This document shows positions 18,068 to 28,444 of a DNA stretch of 64,000 nucleotides, in pieces. The stretch lies in NCBI GenBank assembly GCA_963169455.1, contig CAUJDW010000034.1:18444-82443 (forward strand), given 5' to 3'. A program made the translations under genes and the position numbers. The stretch is from Bacteroidota bacterium. GTDB taxonomy: Bacteria > Bacteroidota > Bacteroidia > Chitinophagales > Saprospiraceae. Below the pieces are notes generated by a model. That model saw nothing but the letters and a program-made list of their open reading frames with translations. It ran no database searches and had not been told where the DNA came from. Every line of letters begins with the position of its first letter. The stretch's first letter is position 1.

Positions 18068-19585
18068 ATGTTTATCCCAAAAACGATTACCTTCATCGCC
18101 GCCATGGCTTTTGCAAAAGCCTTAACCGCCATCAACTATTACGTCTCCAATGCAGGCAGCGACGACAACACGGGGCTCAGCCTCCAGAGCGCTTTCCTTA
18201 CTCTTCAGCACGCGGCCAACCACGTGATCGCCGGCGATACCGTATTCGTCGACGAGGGGGGCTATGCCGGCTTCGACCTCAGAGAGGCTTATGGCGCGGA
18301 AGGCCACCCCATCGTATTCAAAGCACTGGGCAATGCAGTGGAAATCAACCAAAGCGGCCCCATTCGCAATGACGGGATCAATGTGGAAAACTGCAGTCAT
18401 ATCGTCATCGATGGCTTTCGGGCCAATAATATGCCGGGCAATGGCAATGGCATCCGCGTGGTGCTCTCCGATTTCTGCGTGGTGCGCAATTGCTCTTGCG
18501 ACAACAATGCCGAACGGGGTATTTTCACTGCATTTACCGACGATATAATCATCGAATACAACACCTGCAGCAATTCCGTGGACGAGCATGGGATTTACGT
18601 ATCCAACAGTTCCGACCGGCCGATCGTCCGATACAATGAATGTTATGGCAACAACAACATCGGCATTCACTTCAACGGGGATCTTTCGGCGGGGGGCGAT
18701 GGCATCATTTCCGATGCCCAGGTGTATGGAAACATCATCTATGAGAACAACCTGGCCGCCGGCATCAATATGGACGGCGTGGAAAACCCGGTTATTTACA
18801 ATAACCTCATATTCGACAATCATTTCGCGCAGGGTATTGCCCTCTTTCAGCAGGACGGCGCAATTTCCAGCCGGGGTGCGAAGATATTCAACAATACCAT
18901 CATCGTGCCCCCCGACGGGCGCTGGGGCATACTGGCCGGAGAAGGCTCGAATGTTGGAACGAAAATCTACAACAACATCATAATCAACCACCACCAATGG
19001 CGGGGTTGTATCGCTCTTGAAAATACTGCCGGCTTCCAGAGCAATTACAATATCCTGAACGACAAAATGAGCGCTGATGGCGATGGGGCTTCCATATCCC
19101 TGGCAAACTGGCAGTTCCTGGGCTTTGATGTGAATTCCTTGCTGGCGGAAGACCCGGAAAATATCTTCGCCAATCCCGGCGGCGCAGATTTTCATCTAAA
19201 GCCCGGTTCCCAGGCCATCGACGCCGGTACGGGCATGGTTGATAATATCGTGGCCACCGACATTGAAGGCCACCCCAGGCCGATGGGCGCCGCTTTTGAT
19301 ATCGGTGCTTATGAATATGCAATGCCGAATGGCGCAGATAATGTTTTTGGAAGAGTTCCGGCTCTGTACCCCAACCCGGCGACGGATTTTATTTTCCTCT
19401 ACCCGGAACTTGGCCGCAATGTTGCGGAAGTGATCCGGCTCCTGGACAGCAATGGAAGGCTTGTTCGCCGGTTTGCTCCTGAATCGCACCGGCTTGACGT
19501 CCGGGGCATCTCCAGAGGCGCCTTTTTTTTGGAGGTTCATCTGAAGAATGGCCGAAAAATCCTGAGTAAAGTGGCCATACATTAG
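18068..19585 (+). CDS. Secreted right-handed beta-helix protein with T9SS sorting domain
   Basis: The 505-residue product starts with a hydrophobic export signal, then NYYVSNAGSDDNTGLS, a common entry to parallel beta-helix domains. Residues ~50-380 show the repeating short-strand pattern of pectate-lyase-like helices (many N-N-I/V-I-Y-x-N turns). The C terminus (about 420-505) is a type A type IX secretion signal: ALYPNPATDFIFLY, then LLDSNGRLVRRF, then a terminal KILSKVAIH. It is therefore probably secreted or surface-attached; substrate and enzymatic activity are unknown. Confidence 0.85.
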   Translation: MFIPKTITFIAAMAFAKALTAINYYVSNAGSDDNTGLSLQSAFLTLQHAANHVIAGDTVFVDEGGYAGFDLREAYGAEGHPIVFKALGNAVEINQSGPIRNDGINVENCSHIVIDGFRANNMPGNGNGIRVVLSDFCVVRNCSCDNNAERGIFTAFTDDIIIEYNTCSNSVDEHGIYVSNSSDRPIVRYNECYGNNNIGIHFNGDLSAGGDGIISDAQVYGNIIYENNLAAGINMDGVENPVIYNNLIFDNHFAQGIALFQQDGAISSRGAKIFNNTIIVPPDGRWGILAGEGSNVGTKIYNNIIINHHQWRGCIALENTAGFQSNYNILNDKMSADGDGASISLANWQFLGFDVNSLLAEDPENIFANPGGADFHLKPGSQAIDAGTGMVDNIVATDIEGHPRPMGAAFDIGAYEYAMPNGADNVFGRVPALYPNPATDFIFLYPELGRNVAEVIRLLDSNGRLVRRFAPESHRLDVRGISRGAFFLEVHLKNGRKILSKVAIH

Positions 19586-19613
19586 CCTGGCCGCCAACCG
19601 GCGCGCCGATTCT

Positions 19614-20153
19614 CTACTCGTCCAGCTGATAAATATCCGGCAGCTGCCTCCCCAGCCCGCCGTAGTCCAGCCCGTAGCCGATGACGAAGCTGGAAGGGAT
19701 TTCAAAACCCTTGTAGTGCACGGGCACTTCGAATTCCAGCGCTTCCGGCTTGAGCAGCAGGGCCGCCACCGCTACCGATGCAGGGCCTTTTTCCTGTAGC
19801 TGGGGCAGGAACTCCGCCAGCGTTTTGCCTGAATCAACGATGTCCTCGATGATGATCACGTGGCGCCCTTCGAGTTTTTCCTGTAGCCCGATGACGGTTT
19901 TGACCCGCCCCGAGGAGGACAGGCCATCGTAGGACGCCAGGCGGATGAAGGCGATTTCGCAGTCGATGGTGCAGGCCCTGATGAGGTCGGCCGCAAATAT
20001 GAAAGCCCCGTTCAGCACGGCGAGGAACAATGGCCTTTTGCCTTCGTAGTCCCGGCTGATGCGGAGGCCCATTTTTTCGACACAGGCCCGTATGTCCGCA
20101 GCGCTGATGTAGGGGCGGAAAGCCAGGCCGTTTACGTTTATGGTTGTGCTCAT
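19614..20153 (-). CDS. hpt: Hypoxanthine phosphoribosyltransferase
   Basis: The 179-residue purine salvage enzyme converts hypoxanthine (and often guanine) plus PRPP to the nucleotide. The PRPP-binding signature is VIIIEDIVDSGKTL; FLAVLNGAFIFAADL and a C-terminal PSSFVIGYGLDYGG segment are also characteristic. The ATG at 20153 (MSTTINVNGL) is preferred to 20177, which lies in a short spacer after the M28 peptidase gene. With a 29-bp gap it is probably the second gene of that transcript. Confidence 0.93.
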   Translation of the reverse strand: MSTTINVNGLAFRPYISAADIRACVEKMGLRISRDYEGKRPLFLAVLNGAFIFAADLIRACTIDCEIAFIRLASYDGLSSSGRVKTVIGLQEKLEGRHVIIIEDIVDSGKTLAEFLPQLQEKGPASVAVAALLLKPEALEFEVPVHYKGFEIPSSFVIGYGLDYGGLGRQLPDIYQLDE

Positions 20154-20182
20154 GGTATATGGCGGTGAATGGGGCAAAAAAC

Positions 20183-21568
20183 TTACAGCCCGTATTTGTC
20201 CAGCAGATAAACCAGGCTCATGATGGCGGCGGCGCCAAGTTCCAGTTCCCGTTTATTGACTACGTCGAAGCCGTCGATGGCCGTATGGTGGTAGTCGAAA
20301 TAGCGCTGGGTATCGGGTTCGAAACCGATGAGCAGGCCTTTCTGCCCCCTGAGCCCGGAAATGTCCGCCCCGGAACCGCCGCGGCGCAGGCCCAGCCCGT
20401 AGGGTTCCAGGAGGGGCAGCCATTCGATCACCTTTTTAAACTTTTCGTTAAAAACGTCATCGTGGCCTTCGGCGGTGAAGCCGCGCGGCGTGAAACCGCC
20501 CCGGTCCGACTCGATGGCGGCCATGTGGTATTCCTTGTTGTCATCCGACCATTTCCAGTAGGCGCGGGCCCCGCGCAGGCCGTTTTCTTCATTCATGAAC
20601 AACACGCAGCGGATGGTCCGCTTTGGCTGGTAGCCGAGGCGCCTGATGAGGTGCATCACTTCCATGGCGTGCACACAGCCGGCGCCGTCGTCGTGGGCGC
20701 CTGTGCCGACATCCCAGGAGTCGAGGTGCCCGCCCACGAGAATGACTTCTTCGGGAAACTGGCTGCCGCGGATCTCGCCGATGACGTTGTAGGATTCCAC
20801 ATCGGGCAGAGACTGACAGGTGGAGCGCATGAACACCCGGACGGGTTCTTCACGCAGGAGCCGGCTCAGCAACTCGGCGTCATTGGTGCTGATGGCGAAG
20901 GCCGGGATTTTGGGCGCATCCTCACTGTAGGCCAGGGAGCCCGTGTGGGGGATATCGTCCAGCCTCGTGGTCATGGAACGCACCAGCGCGCCGACGGCTC
21001 CGTAGCGGGCGCCCCGGGAAGCGCCCCACACCCTTTGCCCCGCCGCCTTGCCATACGCGTTGAAGGTATTGAGTTCGGTGGGGTCCATGGGGCCGTTGTA
21101 AAAAACGATCTTGCCGCGCAGGCGCTCTCCGAGGCTGTCGGCTTCTTCCAGGCTTTTCACTTCGACTACTTCGGCGGTAATCCCCAGCGGGCCGGAGCCT
21201 ACGGAATTGCCGAGGGCCAGGGCGTTCAGGTCGATGGCGCCCATTTTCCGGGAATTGACGATACGCACCTGTTCTTTTTCTCCCCGCACCCAGCGGGGCA
21301 CAAGGCAGGGCTGCAGCCAGACGGTGTCGAGCCCCAGGGTGTCCAGCATCTGCCGGGTATATTCAACGGCTGCGGCAGCCTGCGGCGAACCCGCCAGCCG
21401 CCCGCCGATGCGGTGCGACAGATAATCGAGCCATTCATAACAGCGGGCCTCCGTCAGGACCTTGTCGTAGATTCTGCGCAGGTAAAAAGCGTCGGCTTCC
21501 TCGCTCTGCTGCTGGGCGCCCAGCCAAAGGGGAACGGACAGGAGCAAAACGGCAAGGTATTTTGTCAT
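20183..21568 (-). CDS. Secreted M28 family metallopeptidase
   Basis: The 461-residue product begins with a signal peptide (MTKYLAVLLLSVPLWLGAQQQ). A protease-associated region is followed by the M28 dizinc core: GGHLDSWD and AHDDGAG supply His/Asp ligands, FMNEENGLRGA the catalytic Glu, and later YFDYHHTAIDGFD the last His. This matches the carboxypeptidase Q/aminopeptidase group, acting on peptides in the periplasm or outside the cell. It is transcribed ahead of hpt. Confidence 0.92.
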   Translation of the reverse strand: MTKYLAVLLLSVPLWLGAQQQSEEADAFYLRRIYDKVLTEARCYEWLDYLSHRIGGRLAGSPQAAAAVEYTRQMLDTLGLDTVWLQPCLVPRWVRGEKEQVRIVNSRKMGAIDLNALALGNSVGSGPLGITAEVVEVKSLEEADSLGERLRGKIVFYNGPMDPTELNTFNAYGKAAGQRVWGASRGARYGAVGALVRSMTTRLDDIPHTGSLAYSEDAPKIPAFAISTNDAELLSRLLREEPVRVFMRSTCQSLPDVESYNVIGEIRGSQFPEEVILVGGHLDSWDVGTGAHDDGAGCVHAMEVMHLIRRLGYQPKRTIRCVLFMNEENGLRGARAYWKWSDDNKEYHMAAIESDRGGFTPRGFTAEGHDDVFNEKFKKVIEWLPLLEPYGLGLRRGGSGADISGLRGQKGLLIGFEPDTQRYFDYHHTAIDGFDVVNKRELELGAAAIMSLVYLLDKYGL

Positions 21569-21659
21569 AAATACAAGACTTTAAGTAGTGGGACACATTT
21601 ATTGTAACTCATACTGCTTCGGAAATACGGCGTCAACAGCATTGTTCCTGGGGCTAGGG

Positions 21660-21683
21660 TTATATTGTTGGATTGTTATATTG
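21660..21683. repeat. Three octanucleotide units
   Basis: TTATATTG, TTGGATTG, TTATATTG run head to tail between two genes. They are the same family as the thirteen-unit array at 39717. Confidence 0.6.
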
Positions 21684-21732
21684 TTCTGCAAAATATGTCC
21701 AACTACTTAGGGTTACAAAAAACAAGTGGTTA

Positions 21733-23061
21733 TCAGCGGGCCGGCTCCGCCGTATCGGCCCAGGCCGGGGCATCCCGCGGTATCTCCCGCTTCAGCTTGC
21801 GGAGGAAAGGATGGAAGTGCACTTCCAGGCTATGCCGTTTGCTGTGGATGAAATCGTGATCGATCTCGTCACATTCCCTTTCCGCCATTTCCGACACATT
21901 TTCGGGAATGGCCCAGCGCCCCATGATACAGTTGGCGGCCAGCCTGGCCTGCATTTCGGAAAGAGGCCAGATGCAGCCCTGCGGCTGGGTCATGCCGATC
22001 ATGAACAGGGTGGGATGGCCGGGGTATATCATGCGCAGGTAGAGGGGAATGCGGGCTGCTTCCTCAAAGTTGATGAAGGCGCTGTCGAAAAAGGGGAAAG
22101 CGATCTTGTAGCCGGTGGCGGCGATGACGGCGTCGTATTTTTCCACCTTGCCGTCGCTGAAGTGAACCTCCCTGCCATCGAACCGAAGGACGCCTTTGCG
22201 GGGGTGCACACTGCCGTGGCGGATGCGGTAGAGCAATTCCGAATTGAGCGTGGGGTGGCACTTCGTGGCCGGATAATCGGGCTGCTCCAGGCCGTAGTCG
22301 CGATAGTCGCCCACCTGGATGCGCAGGGAGAGCAGCTGCAGGTGGTTCCGTAAGAAAGTGGGAATCCAGAGGAGCCCCTTGTTGAAGGTGTCCGTGGGCT
22401 TTCCCAGGAAAAACTTGGGGATGATGTAGGTTGGCTTCCGCATGCTGATGGCCGTAAATTCCGCAACGCGGCTTACCTCCACGGCGCAGTCGCAGCCGGA
22501 ATTGCCCACGCCGACCACCAGCACCCGCTTGCCTGCAAAGGGTTGGTTGGTTTTATAACTGTGGGAGTGTAAATACTCGCCGCTGAATGTTCCGGGAATA
22601 TCCGGCCAGCGCGGCACGGAGTGGTGCCCGTTGGCGGTGATGAGGTAATCGAACAGATGCGTTTCTCCGTTCGCCAGGGTGACCTTCCATTTCTTGTCGG
22701 CCATTTCTTCGGCTTTGGCGACAGCCGTATTGAAGCGGATGTGTTTTTCCAGGCCGAAATGCCGGGCGTAACTCTGAAAATAGGCCAGCACCTGCCTGTG
22801 GGATGGGTAGTCCGGATAATGTTCCGGCATGGGAAAATCCTCAAACTGGGACAGTGCTTTGGAGGAAATGATATGCGTCGTTTCACAAACGCTGGAGTGG
22901 GATTCGCCGGCGGTGTATATCCAGTTGCCGCCAGGCTGGTTGTTCTGTTCGAAACAGATGATTTTCTCTACGCCTGCCTGAATGAGGTGTTTGACGGCCG
23001 CCAGCCCGGAACAACCGGCGCCGATAACGCATACAGCCGGGGAATCGGTTTTACTGCCCAT
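21733..23061 (-). CDS. Flavin-containing monooxygenase
   Basis: The 442-residue FAD/NADPH enzyme oxygenates soft nucleophiles (N or S). It shows the FAD Rossmann motif VIGAGCSGLAAVKHL, the FMO identifying motif FSGEYLHSHSYK, and the NADPH Rossmann motif VLVVGVGNSGCDCAVEV. IAATGYKIAFPFF is also typical. No signal peptide. Substrate is unknown. A 111-aa gene ends 21 bp upstream and is probably in the same transcript. Confidence 0.92.
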   Translation of the reverse strand: MGSKTDSPAVCVIGAGCSGLAAVKHLIQAGVEKIICFEQNNQPGGNWIYTAGESHSSVCETTHIISSKALSQFEDFPMPEHYPDYPSHRQVLAYFQSYARHFGLEKHIRFNTAVAKAEEMADKKWKVTLANGETHLFDYLITANGHHSVPRWPDIPGTFSGEYLHSHSYKTNQPFAGKRVLVVGVGNSGCDCAVEVSRVAEFTAISMRKPTYIIPKFFLGKPTDTFNKGLLWIPTFLRNHLQLLSLRIQVGDYRDYGLEQPDYPATKCHPTLNSELLYRIRHGSVHPRKGVLRFDGREVHFSDGKVEKYDAVIAATGYKIAFPFFDSAFINFEEAARIPLYLRMIYPGHPTLFMIGMTQPQGCIWPLSEMQARLAANCIMGRWAIPENVSEMAERECDEIDHDFIHSKRHSLEVHFHPFLRKLKREIPRDAPAWADTAEPAR

Positions 23062-23082
23062 ATATCTAAACTGCTTTGTGGG

Positions 23083-23418
23083 CTAGAGCTCCAGCCCATC
23101 CAGATCTTCCAGATCCTTTTGTTTGTAATGTTGCTTGGTAAAAGCTCTTTGTTTTTGCCTTTCCAGCACCAGCCGGGCCAGGGCCAGGTTGGCCGGCTCC
23201 TCGGAATAGGGGGACAGCGCCCGGTCGACTTTTCGCTCGTCGATGTCAAGCCTGTACATCATGCTGAGCAGATATTCCAGCCGGTGCTCGATCAGGCCGG
23301 CGATGTGGTCTGCCAGCATTTGGAGGAGCTCTTCCTCAGTAAGGCTTTGCTCCGGCGGCTGTAATTCAAAGTCGCGAACGATCAGTTCGGCGGTAATTCC
23401 AAGAGTATCCTCTGGCAT
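23083..23418 (-). CDS. Conserved-looking hypothetical protein, 111 aa
   Basis: The product is acidic, soluble and mostly helical (for example EEELLQMLADHIAGLIEHRLEYLLSMMYRLDI). It starts at an ATG and lies directly upstream of the flavin monooxygenase. The phrase SMMYRLDIDERKV recalls a small Bacteroidota family of unknown function, but I cannot name it. Codon use and a plausible start support a real gene. Confidence 0.6.
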   Translation of the reverse strand: MPEDTLGITAELIVRDFELQPPEQSLTEEELLQMLADHIAGLIEHRLEYLLSMMYRLDIDERKVDRALSPYSEEPANLALARLVLERQKQRAFTKQHYKQKDLEDLDGLEL

Positions 23419-23548
23419 GTGGTATTATTCGGAATGTAAAAATGTCAGTGTGCCAACCCGGCTCCGGATGTATCTGGCGCAGCCGGCCGGGCCTCAGGGG
23501 CTCCACTGGAGCTTCGGAAGGGTAAAAATGCAAAATTGTGTCCAATAT

Positions 23549-24733
23549 TTATGCATTCCCCTGCCCCTCTTCTCCTTCATGGAAGTCCAGTTCCAGCGGC
23601 AGCTCCGCGAGGCCTGGCCAGGCTTCCGGCGGCAGGGCCGGCCAGAGCAGGGGCGGAGGCAGCGGCGCCTGGCTGTCTCTGCACACGTCCAGTTGCGGGC
23701 TTTTGAAGGAGGCATTGTACTCCGTGCCGTAGTCGCAGTAGATGGCCCTGAGTTCTGGCATGCGCAACAGCCAGGCCGGCAGCAGGGCGATGGGGTTGTT
23801 GCGCAGGTCGAGCACCCGCAGCCTGCGCATCCGGAATATTGCCTCGGGCGCTTCCCGGATGCCCTGCCCCGCCAGCCCGAGCACGAGCCCGGCTTCGGAT
23901 TCATAAGCCAGGTTGGCCAGGATCAGGGCGATATCGTCGGGGTGCAGGCCGTCGAGCGCGAAGCCGATCTCGTTGCGCAGGGATACCATAAACCGCTTTT
24001 TTTCCGGGTGCCCGAGGTATTCCAGCCAGGACATGCGCAGCTTGTTGCGCCGCAGGTCGAGGCATTCCAGCCTGGGCAGGCTCAGCAGTTCCCCGGGAAA
24101 GCGGCTGAGGTTGTTGTACTGCAGGTCGAGGTAGCGCAGGCGGCGAAATGCCTGCAGGAAAACAGGCAGGCCGTGCAGTTGGTTGCGGGCGAGGCCCAGC
24201 GCTTCTACATCCTGAAAGCCGGCCAGTTCTTCAGGCAGCTGTTCCATGTTCAGATTCTGCAGGGCCAGGCTTTTTCCCCAGCTGTCCTGGAAAACCCTGC
24301 TTTCCAGCATCCGGTTTATGTCGGCCGGAGACCCTGACCGGAGTATTATTCCGCCGCAAAAGCCCTTGTGGCGATAGGTGTGGAATGCAAGAAACAGGCT
24401 GCCGATGCCGAATACCTGATGAAGCGCCTGAATGGCCCGGTGGCTTTCCGCTTCATCCGGTTCCTTGTCTTTCCCGAAATCCAGCAACCCCTGAAGGGCA
24501 GTGGAATAGTGGGGGGCTCCGGAAGACATGGCCTGGGCGAGCCCCTTCAGGCAGGTTCGAACGCGCGCACGCACCGGGGCCCTGCCAGTGAGCAGGTGCA
24601 CGCCCAGCGTCGCCAGAAAGTCCTGCCTGGCCTGCCGGCTGTCCAGCAATTGCAGCGCCAGCAAGGCATTGCGCTCGCTGTCGCTGGCGAGCAGCCGGAG
24701 GATATTCGTGCAGGCGTTTCTCGATAAGGCCAT
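23549..24733 (-). CDS. Leucine-rich repeat protein
   Basis: The 394-residue product has a helical N-terminal ~150 residues without recognised domain. LRR blades at about 165-240 follow (VEALGLARNQLHGLPVF, LRYLDLQYNNLSRFPGEL, LECLDLRRNKLRMSW), with another blade near 310 (LRVLDLRNNPIALLPAWL). LRRs usually mediate protein binding. No signal peptide is present, so it is likely cytoplasmic. The N-terminal part might be a HEAT-like or unknown domain. Confidence 0.75.
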   Translation of the reverse strand: MALSRNACTNILRLLASDSERNALLALQLLDSRQARQDFLATLGVHLLTGRAPVRARVRTCLKGLAQAMSSGAPHYSTALQGLLDFGKDKEPDEAESHRAIQALHQVFGIGSLFLAFHTYRHKGFCGGIILRSGSPADINRMLESRVFQDSWGKSLALQNLNMEQLPEELAGFQDVEALGLARNQLHGLPVFLQAFRRLRYLDLQYNNLSRFPGELLSLPRLECLDLRRNKLRMSWLEYLGHPEKKRFMVSLRNEIGFALDGLHPDDIALILANLAYESEAGLVLGLAGQGIREAPEAIFRMRRLRVLDLRNNPIALLPAWLLRMPELRAIYCDYGTEYNASFKSPQLDVCRDSQAPLPPPLLWPALPPEAWPGLAELPLELDFHEGEEGQGNA

Positions 24734-25086
24734 GGAAATTCGGATGCGGGCTGCAGGCCCGGCAAAACTCCTCTGAAATAGCTTTGGTTATGGTTTTACA
24801 GGCTATGCCCACCTAAAAATAAAGTTTTGCCGCCACATTTGCCGGAGGGCAAAAAAATCAGCACAGGTGTTTTCTTTTTTCCGATATACTCTTATATTGA
24901 GAGGCTCAAAGGCGCTTCGCCTGATAAGGGGTTGTTTTTTCTCCGGCCCCTGCCTTCTCGTGCTGATGGAATTTTCGCGGGAAGTTTCTTTCCCGCCAGC
25001 TTTTGCCCCAAAATGCCCAATGTGAACAGAACCGGATTGACGCCACTACTTTAGCAACCGATCGAAAAACCCGAGAATCCTGAGCT
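24734..25086. other. 353-bp divergent intergenic region
   Basis: This separates the LRR gene from the 164-aa ORF. It holds two small hairpins (GGCGCTTCGCC near 24911; GCGGGAA/TTCCCGC near 24977-24996). TACTTTAG near 25045 is a one-mismatch -7 box for the rightward gene. No ORF is convincing. Confidence 0.35.
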
Positions 25087-25581
25087 ATGAATGCGACTAT
25101 TGCCCATGTTAACAAAAGCATCTGGCCCCTTACCTTCGAACAATTGCACCGGGATTGCCAGGACTGGCTTTCGCTGGTCGGCTACTGGAAGTACGAAGTC
25201 CGCTTTCTGGAAAAATCAATGCGGCGCTTCCTTGGATACGCCCTAACCCGCCCGCAGGCCATCGAAATGCGTGACATGTTCAACAACCTGATGACTTCCA
25301 TCAAGCCGGAAATCAGGGAAATTGAGGGCTGGGTTCGCTCCTTCCACCGCCACCTGGCCAAGGTGGCCAACCCCCACACCCATGAACGGGAACTGAAAAA
25401 CAATACCGAACATCGCCGCATCTACCGGAAAATAGACAGCTTCCGAAAGCGCCTCGGGCAGCTCAAACGCCAGTTGTTCGCCCTGCTCACCCAGGTGTTG
25501 CGCGACGAAAAGAACGCCCGGGGATTCCACCGGGGTATATGGGCTTACCCAACCACCCAACGCCTGCGGCGCAGCGGTTGA
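25087..25581 (+). CDS. Hypothetical protein, 164 aa, basic and helical
   Basis: The ATG-started product has no signal peptide and is rich in Arg/Lys/His with long amphipathic helices (WKYEVRFLEKSMRRFLGY, EHRRIYRKIDSFRKRLGQL). No family recognised. The C-terminal YPTTQRLRRSG runs toward repeat DNA and could be an extension caused by it. Coding bias and a clean upstream region favour a real gene. Confidence 0.5.
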   Translation: MNATIAHVNKSIWPLTFEQLHRDCQDWLSLVGYWKYEVRFLEKSMRRFLGYALTRPQAIEMRDMFNNLMTSIKPEIREIEGWVRSFHRHLAKVANPHTHERELKNNTEHRRIYRKIDSFRKRLGQLKRQLFALLTQVLRDEKNARGFHRGIWAYPTTQRLRRSG

Positions 25582-25684
25582 GAAGAGACACTTGGAACAC
25601 TTACCCCCCGGGGCGCTCCTTCGTTGGGGCGCCCTGTTTTTTTGCTGCAGCTGTAATTCTAATGCAGGGTAAAGAGGCGCAGGT

Positions 25685-25719
25685 GGTTTCCGGTTCCTGG
25701 TTGCTCGTTTCCGGTTTCA
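25685..25719. repeat. Five degenerate heptanucleotide units
   Basis: GGTTTCC, GGTTCCT, GGTTGCT, CGTTTCC and GGTTTCA are contiguous. They follow the same 7-bp periodicity as the arrays at 2807-3267. A palindrome, AAACTTC-C-GAAGTTT (25725-25739), follows directly. Confidence 0.55.
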
Positions 25720-25750
25720 GAGCCAAACTTCCGAAGTTTCGCCCATAGCA

Positions 25751-25915
25751 GCCATATCCCGTCCTCTCCCGGCACCTTCGGGATCAGCCGGGTAAAAACA
25801 ATATAACCATATCCCGTCCTCTCCCGGCACCTGCGGGATCAGCCGGGTAAAAACAATATAGCCATATCCCGTCCTCTCCCGATACCTTCGGGATCAGCCG
25901 GGTAAAAACAATATA
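25751..25915. repeat. Three tandem copies of a 55-bp repeat
   Basis: Copies at 25751-25805, 25806-25860 and 25861-25915 differ by only a few bases. Each contains an inner inverted repeat (CCCGGC or variant, then GCCGGG) and ends AAAAACAATATA. A related single copy in opposite orientation lies at 37264-37305. The 417-bp gap 25582-25998 between the 164-aa ORF and hppD holds only this and neighbouring simple repeats. Confidence 0.85.
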
Positions 25916-25998
25916 GCCATATAACTCAGCCATTCAGTTTGCTTGCCCAGAGGCTCTTCTCGCCTCCCCCCTTGCCATATTGCCAACTGCCCCACTGA

Positions 25999-27141
<1,143 letters not shown>

Positions 27142-27261
27142 TTAAAAAACTTTTCTACCAAACCCCAAATTTGGCAGCCCCTTGTTATCGTGAAGGCTAT
27201 TCCGGGCTCCTTTAACCTTCCAACCTTTAACCCGTCTGTTCATCCGGGCCCTAAGGCTCTG

Positions 27262-28434
27262 CTACTGCCTGGCCGCCGCCTCCGGAAGCCAGCTTCTGTA
27301 GTAGTCCCCGTCCTCGATGTTCATGGCGTGTTCCGTCAGTTTCAGGGGCCGGAAGGTATCTACCATGACGGCCAGTTCGCGGGTTTCTTTGGCGCCGATG
27401 CTCTTTTCCACCGTGCCCGGGTGAGGCCCGTGGGGAATGCCGCCGGGATGAAGGGTGATCATGCCCTGTTCGACGTGTTTCCGGCTCATGAAGTCGCCGT
27501 CCACGTAGTAGAGCACCTCGTCGCTGTCGATGTTGCTGTGGTTGTAGGGCGCCGGTATGGCCTGCGGGTGGTAGTCGTACAGCCGGGGCACAAAGGAACA
27601 GATGACGAAATTGCGCGCCTCGAAGGTCTGGTGTACGGGCGGCGGCTGGTGCACCCGGCCCGTGATGGGCTCAAAATTGTGTATGGAAAAGGCGTAGGGG
27701 TAGAGGTAACCGTCCCATCCCACCAGGTCGAAGGGGTGGCTGAGGTAATAGTAGGGGTAAACCAGGCCCTGCTTTTTGATGTAGAAGAGGAACTCGCCCT
27801 GTTCGTCGTGGGTTTCCAGGTTCTGCGGCTTGCGGATGTCGCGTTCGCAAAAAGGAGCGTGTTCCTCCAGTTGCCCGAACTGGTTGCGGTAGCGCCTGGG
27901 CGTCACCACCGGGCTGAAGGATTCCACGATGAACAGCCTGTTGTCGGGCCCGTCGAACTCCAGCTGGTAAATCGTTCCGCGCGGCACGACGACGTAATCG
28001 CCGTAGCCGAACTCCACCGCGCCGTACATCGTGCGCAGCCGGCCGCTTCCCTTGTGGACGAAGATCACCTCATCAGCATCGGCATTTTTGAAAAAATAAT
28101 CCGTCATGCTCCGGCGCGGCGCAGCCAGGATGATGGAGCAGTCGTCATTGACGAGCACCGGTTTGCGGCTCTTCAGGTAGTCGTCTTCGGCTTCTATCTG
28201 AAAGCCCTTCAGGCTGCGGTGTTTGAGTTGTTTGTCGGACACCAGCTTCGGCTCGGCGGAGAAGGGCCCGTCCACCTGGACGATCTGGGTGGGCGGGTTG
28301 GCGTGGTAGAGCAGGGAGTAGAGGTTGCTGAAGCCCTCGGTGGAAAAGAGCTCCTCGTGGTAGAGCTCCCCGTTGGGCTTGCGGAATTGGGTGTGCCGCT
28401 TGGGCGGCACTTGTCCAAGGCTGTAGTAATGCAT
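27262..28434 (-). CDS. hmgA: Homogentisate 1,2-dioxygenase
   Basis: The 390-residue cupin-fold Fe(II) enzyme opens the homogentisate ring to maleylacetoacetate, the step after HppD. Characteristic segments are seen: HTQFRKPNGELYHEELFSTEGF, VVPRGTIYQLEF, and the C-terminal metal-binding region near LHPGGIPHGPHPG. It lies between a MarR-type regulator (10 bp upstream) and hppD, so the tyrosine pathway genes sit together. Later enzymes (isomerase, hydrolase) are not in the window. Confidence 0.95.
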   Translation of the reverse strand: MHYYSLGQVPPKRHTQFRKPNGELYHEELFSTEGFSNLYSLLYHANPPTQIVQVDGPFSAEPKLVSDKQLKHRSLKGFQIEAEDDYLKSRKPVLVNDDCSIILAAPRRSMTDYFFKNADADEVIFVHKGSGRLRTMYGAVEFGYGDYVVVPRGTIYQLEFDGPDNRLFIVESFSPVVTPRRYRNQFGQLEEHAPFCERDIRKPQNLETHDEQGEFLFYIKKQGLVYPYYYLSHPFDLVGWDGYLYPYAFSIHNFEPITGRVHQPPPVHQTFEARNFVICSFVPRLYDYHPQAIPAPYNHSNIDSDEVLYYVDGDFMSRKHVEQGMITLHPGGIPHGPHPGTVEKSIGAKETRELAVMVDTFRPLKLTEHAMNIEDGDYYRSWLPEAAARQ

Positions 28435-28444
28435 GGGTTATTAT

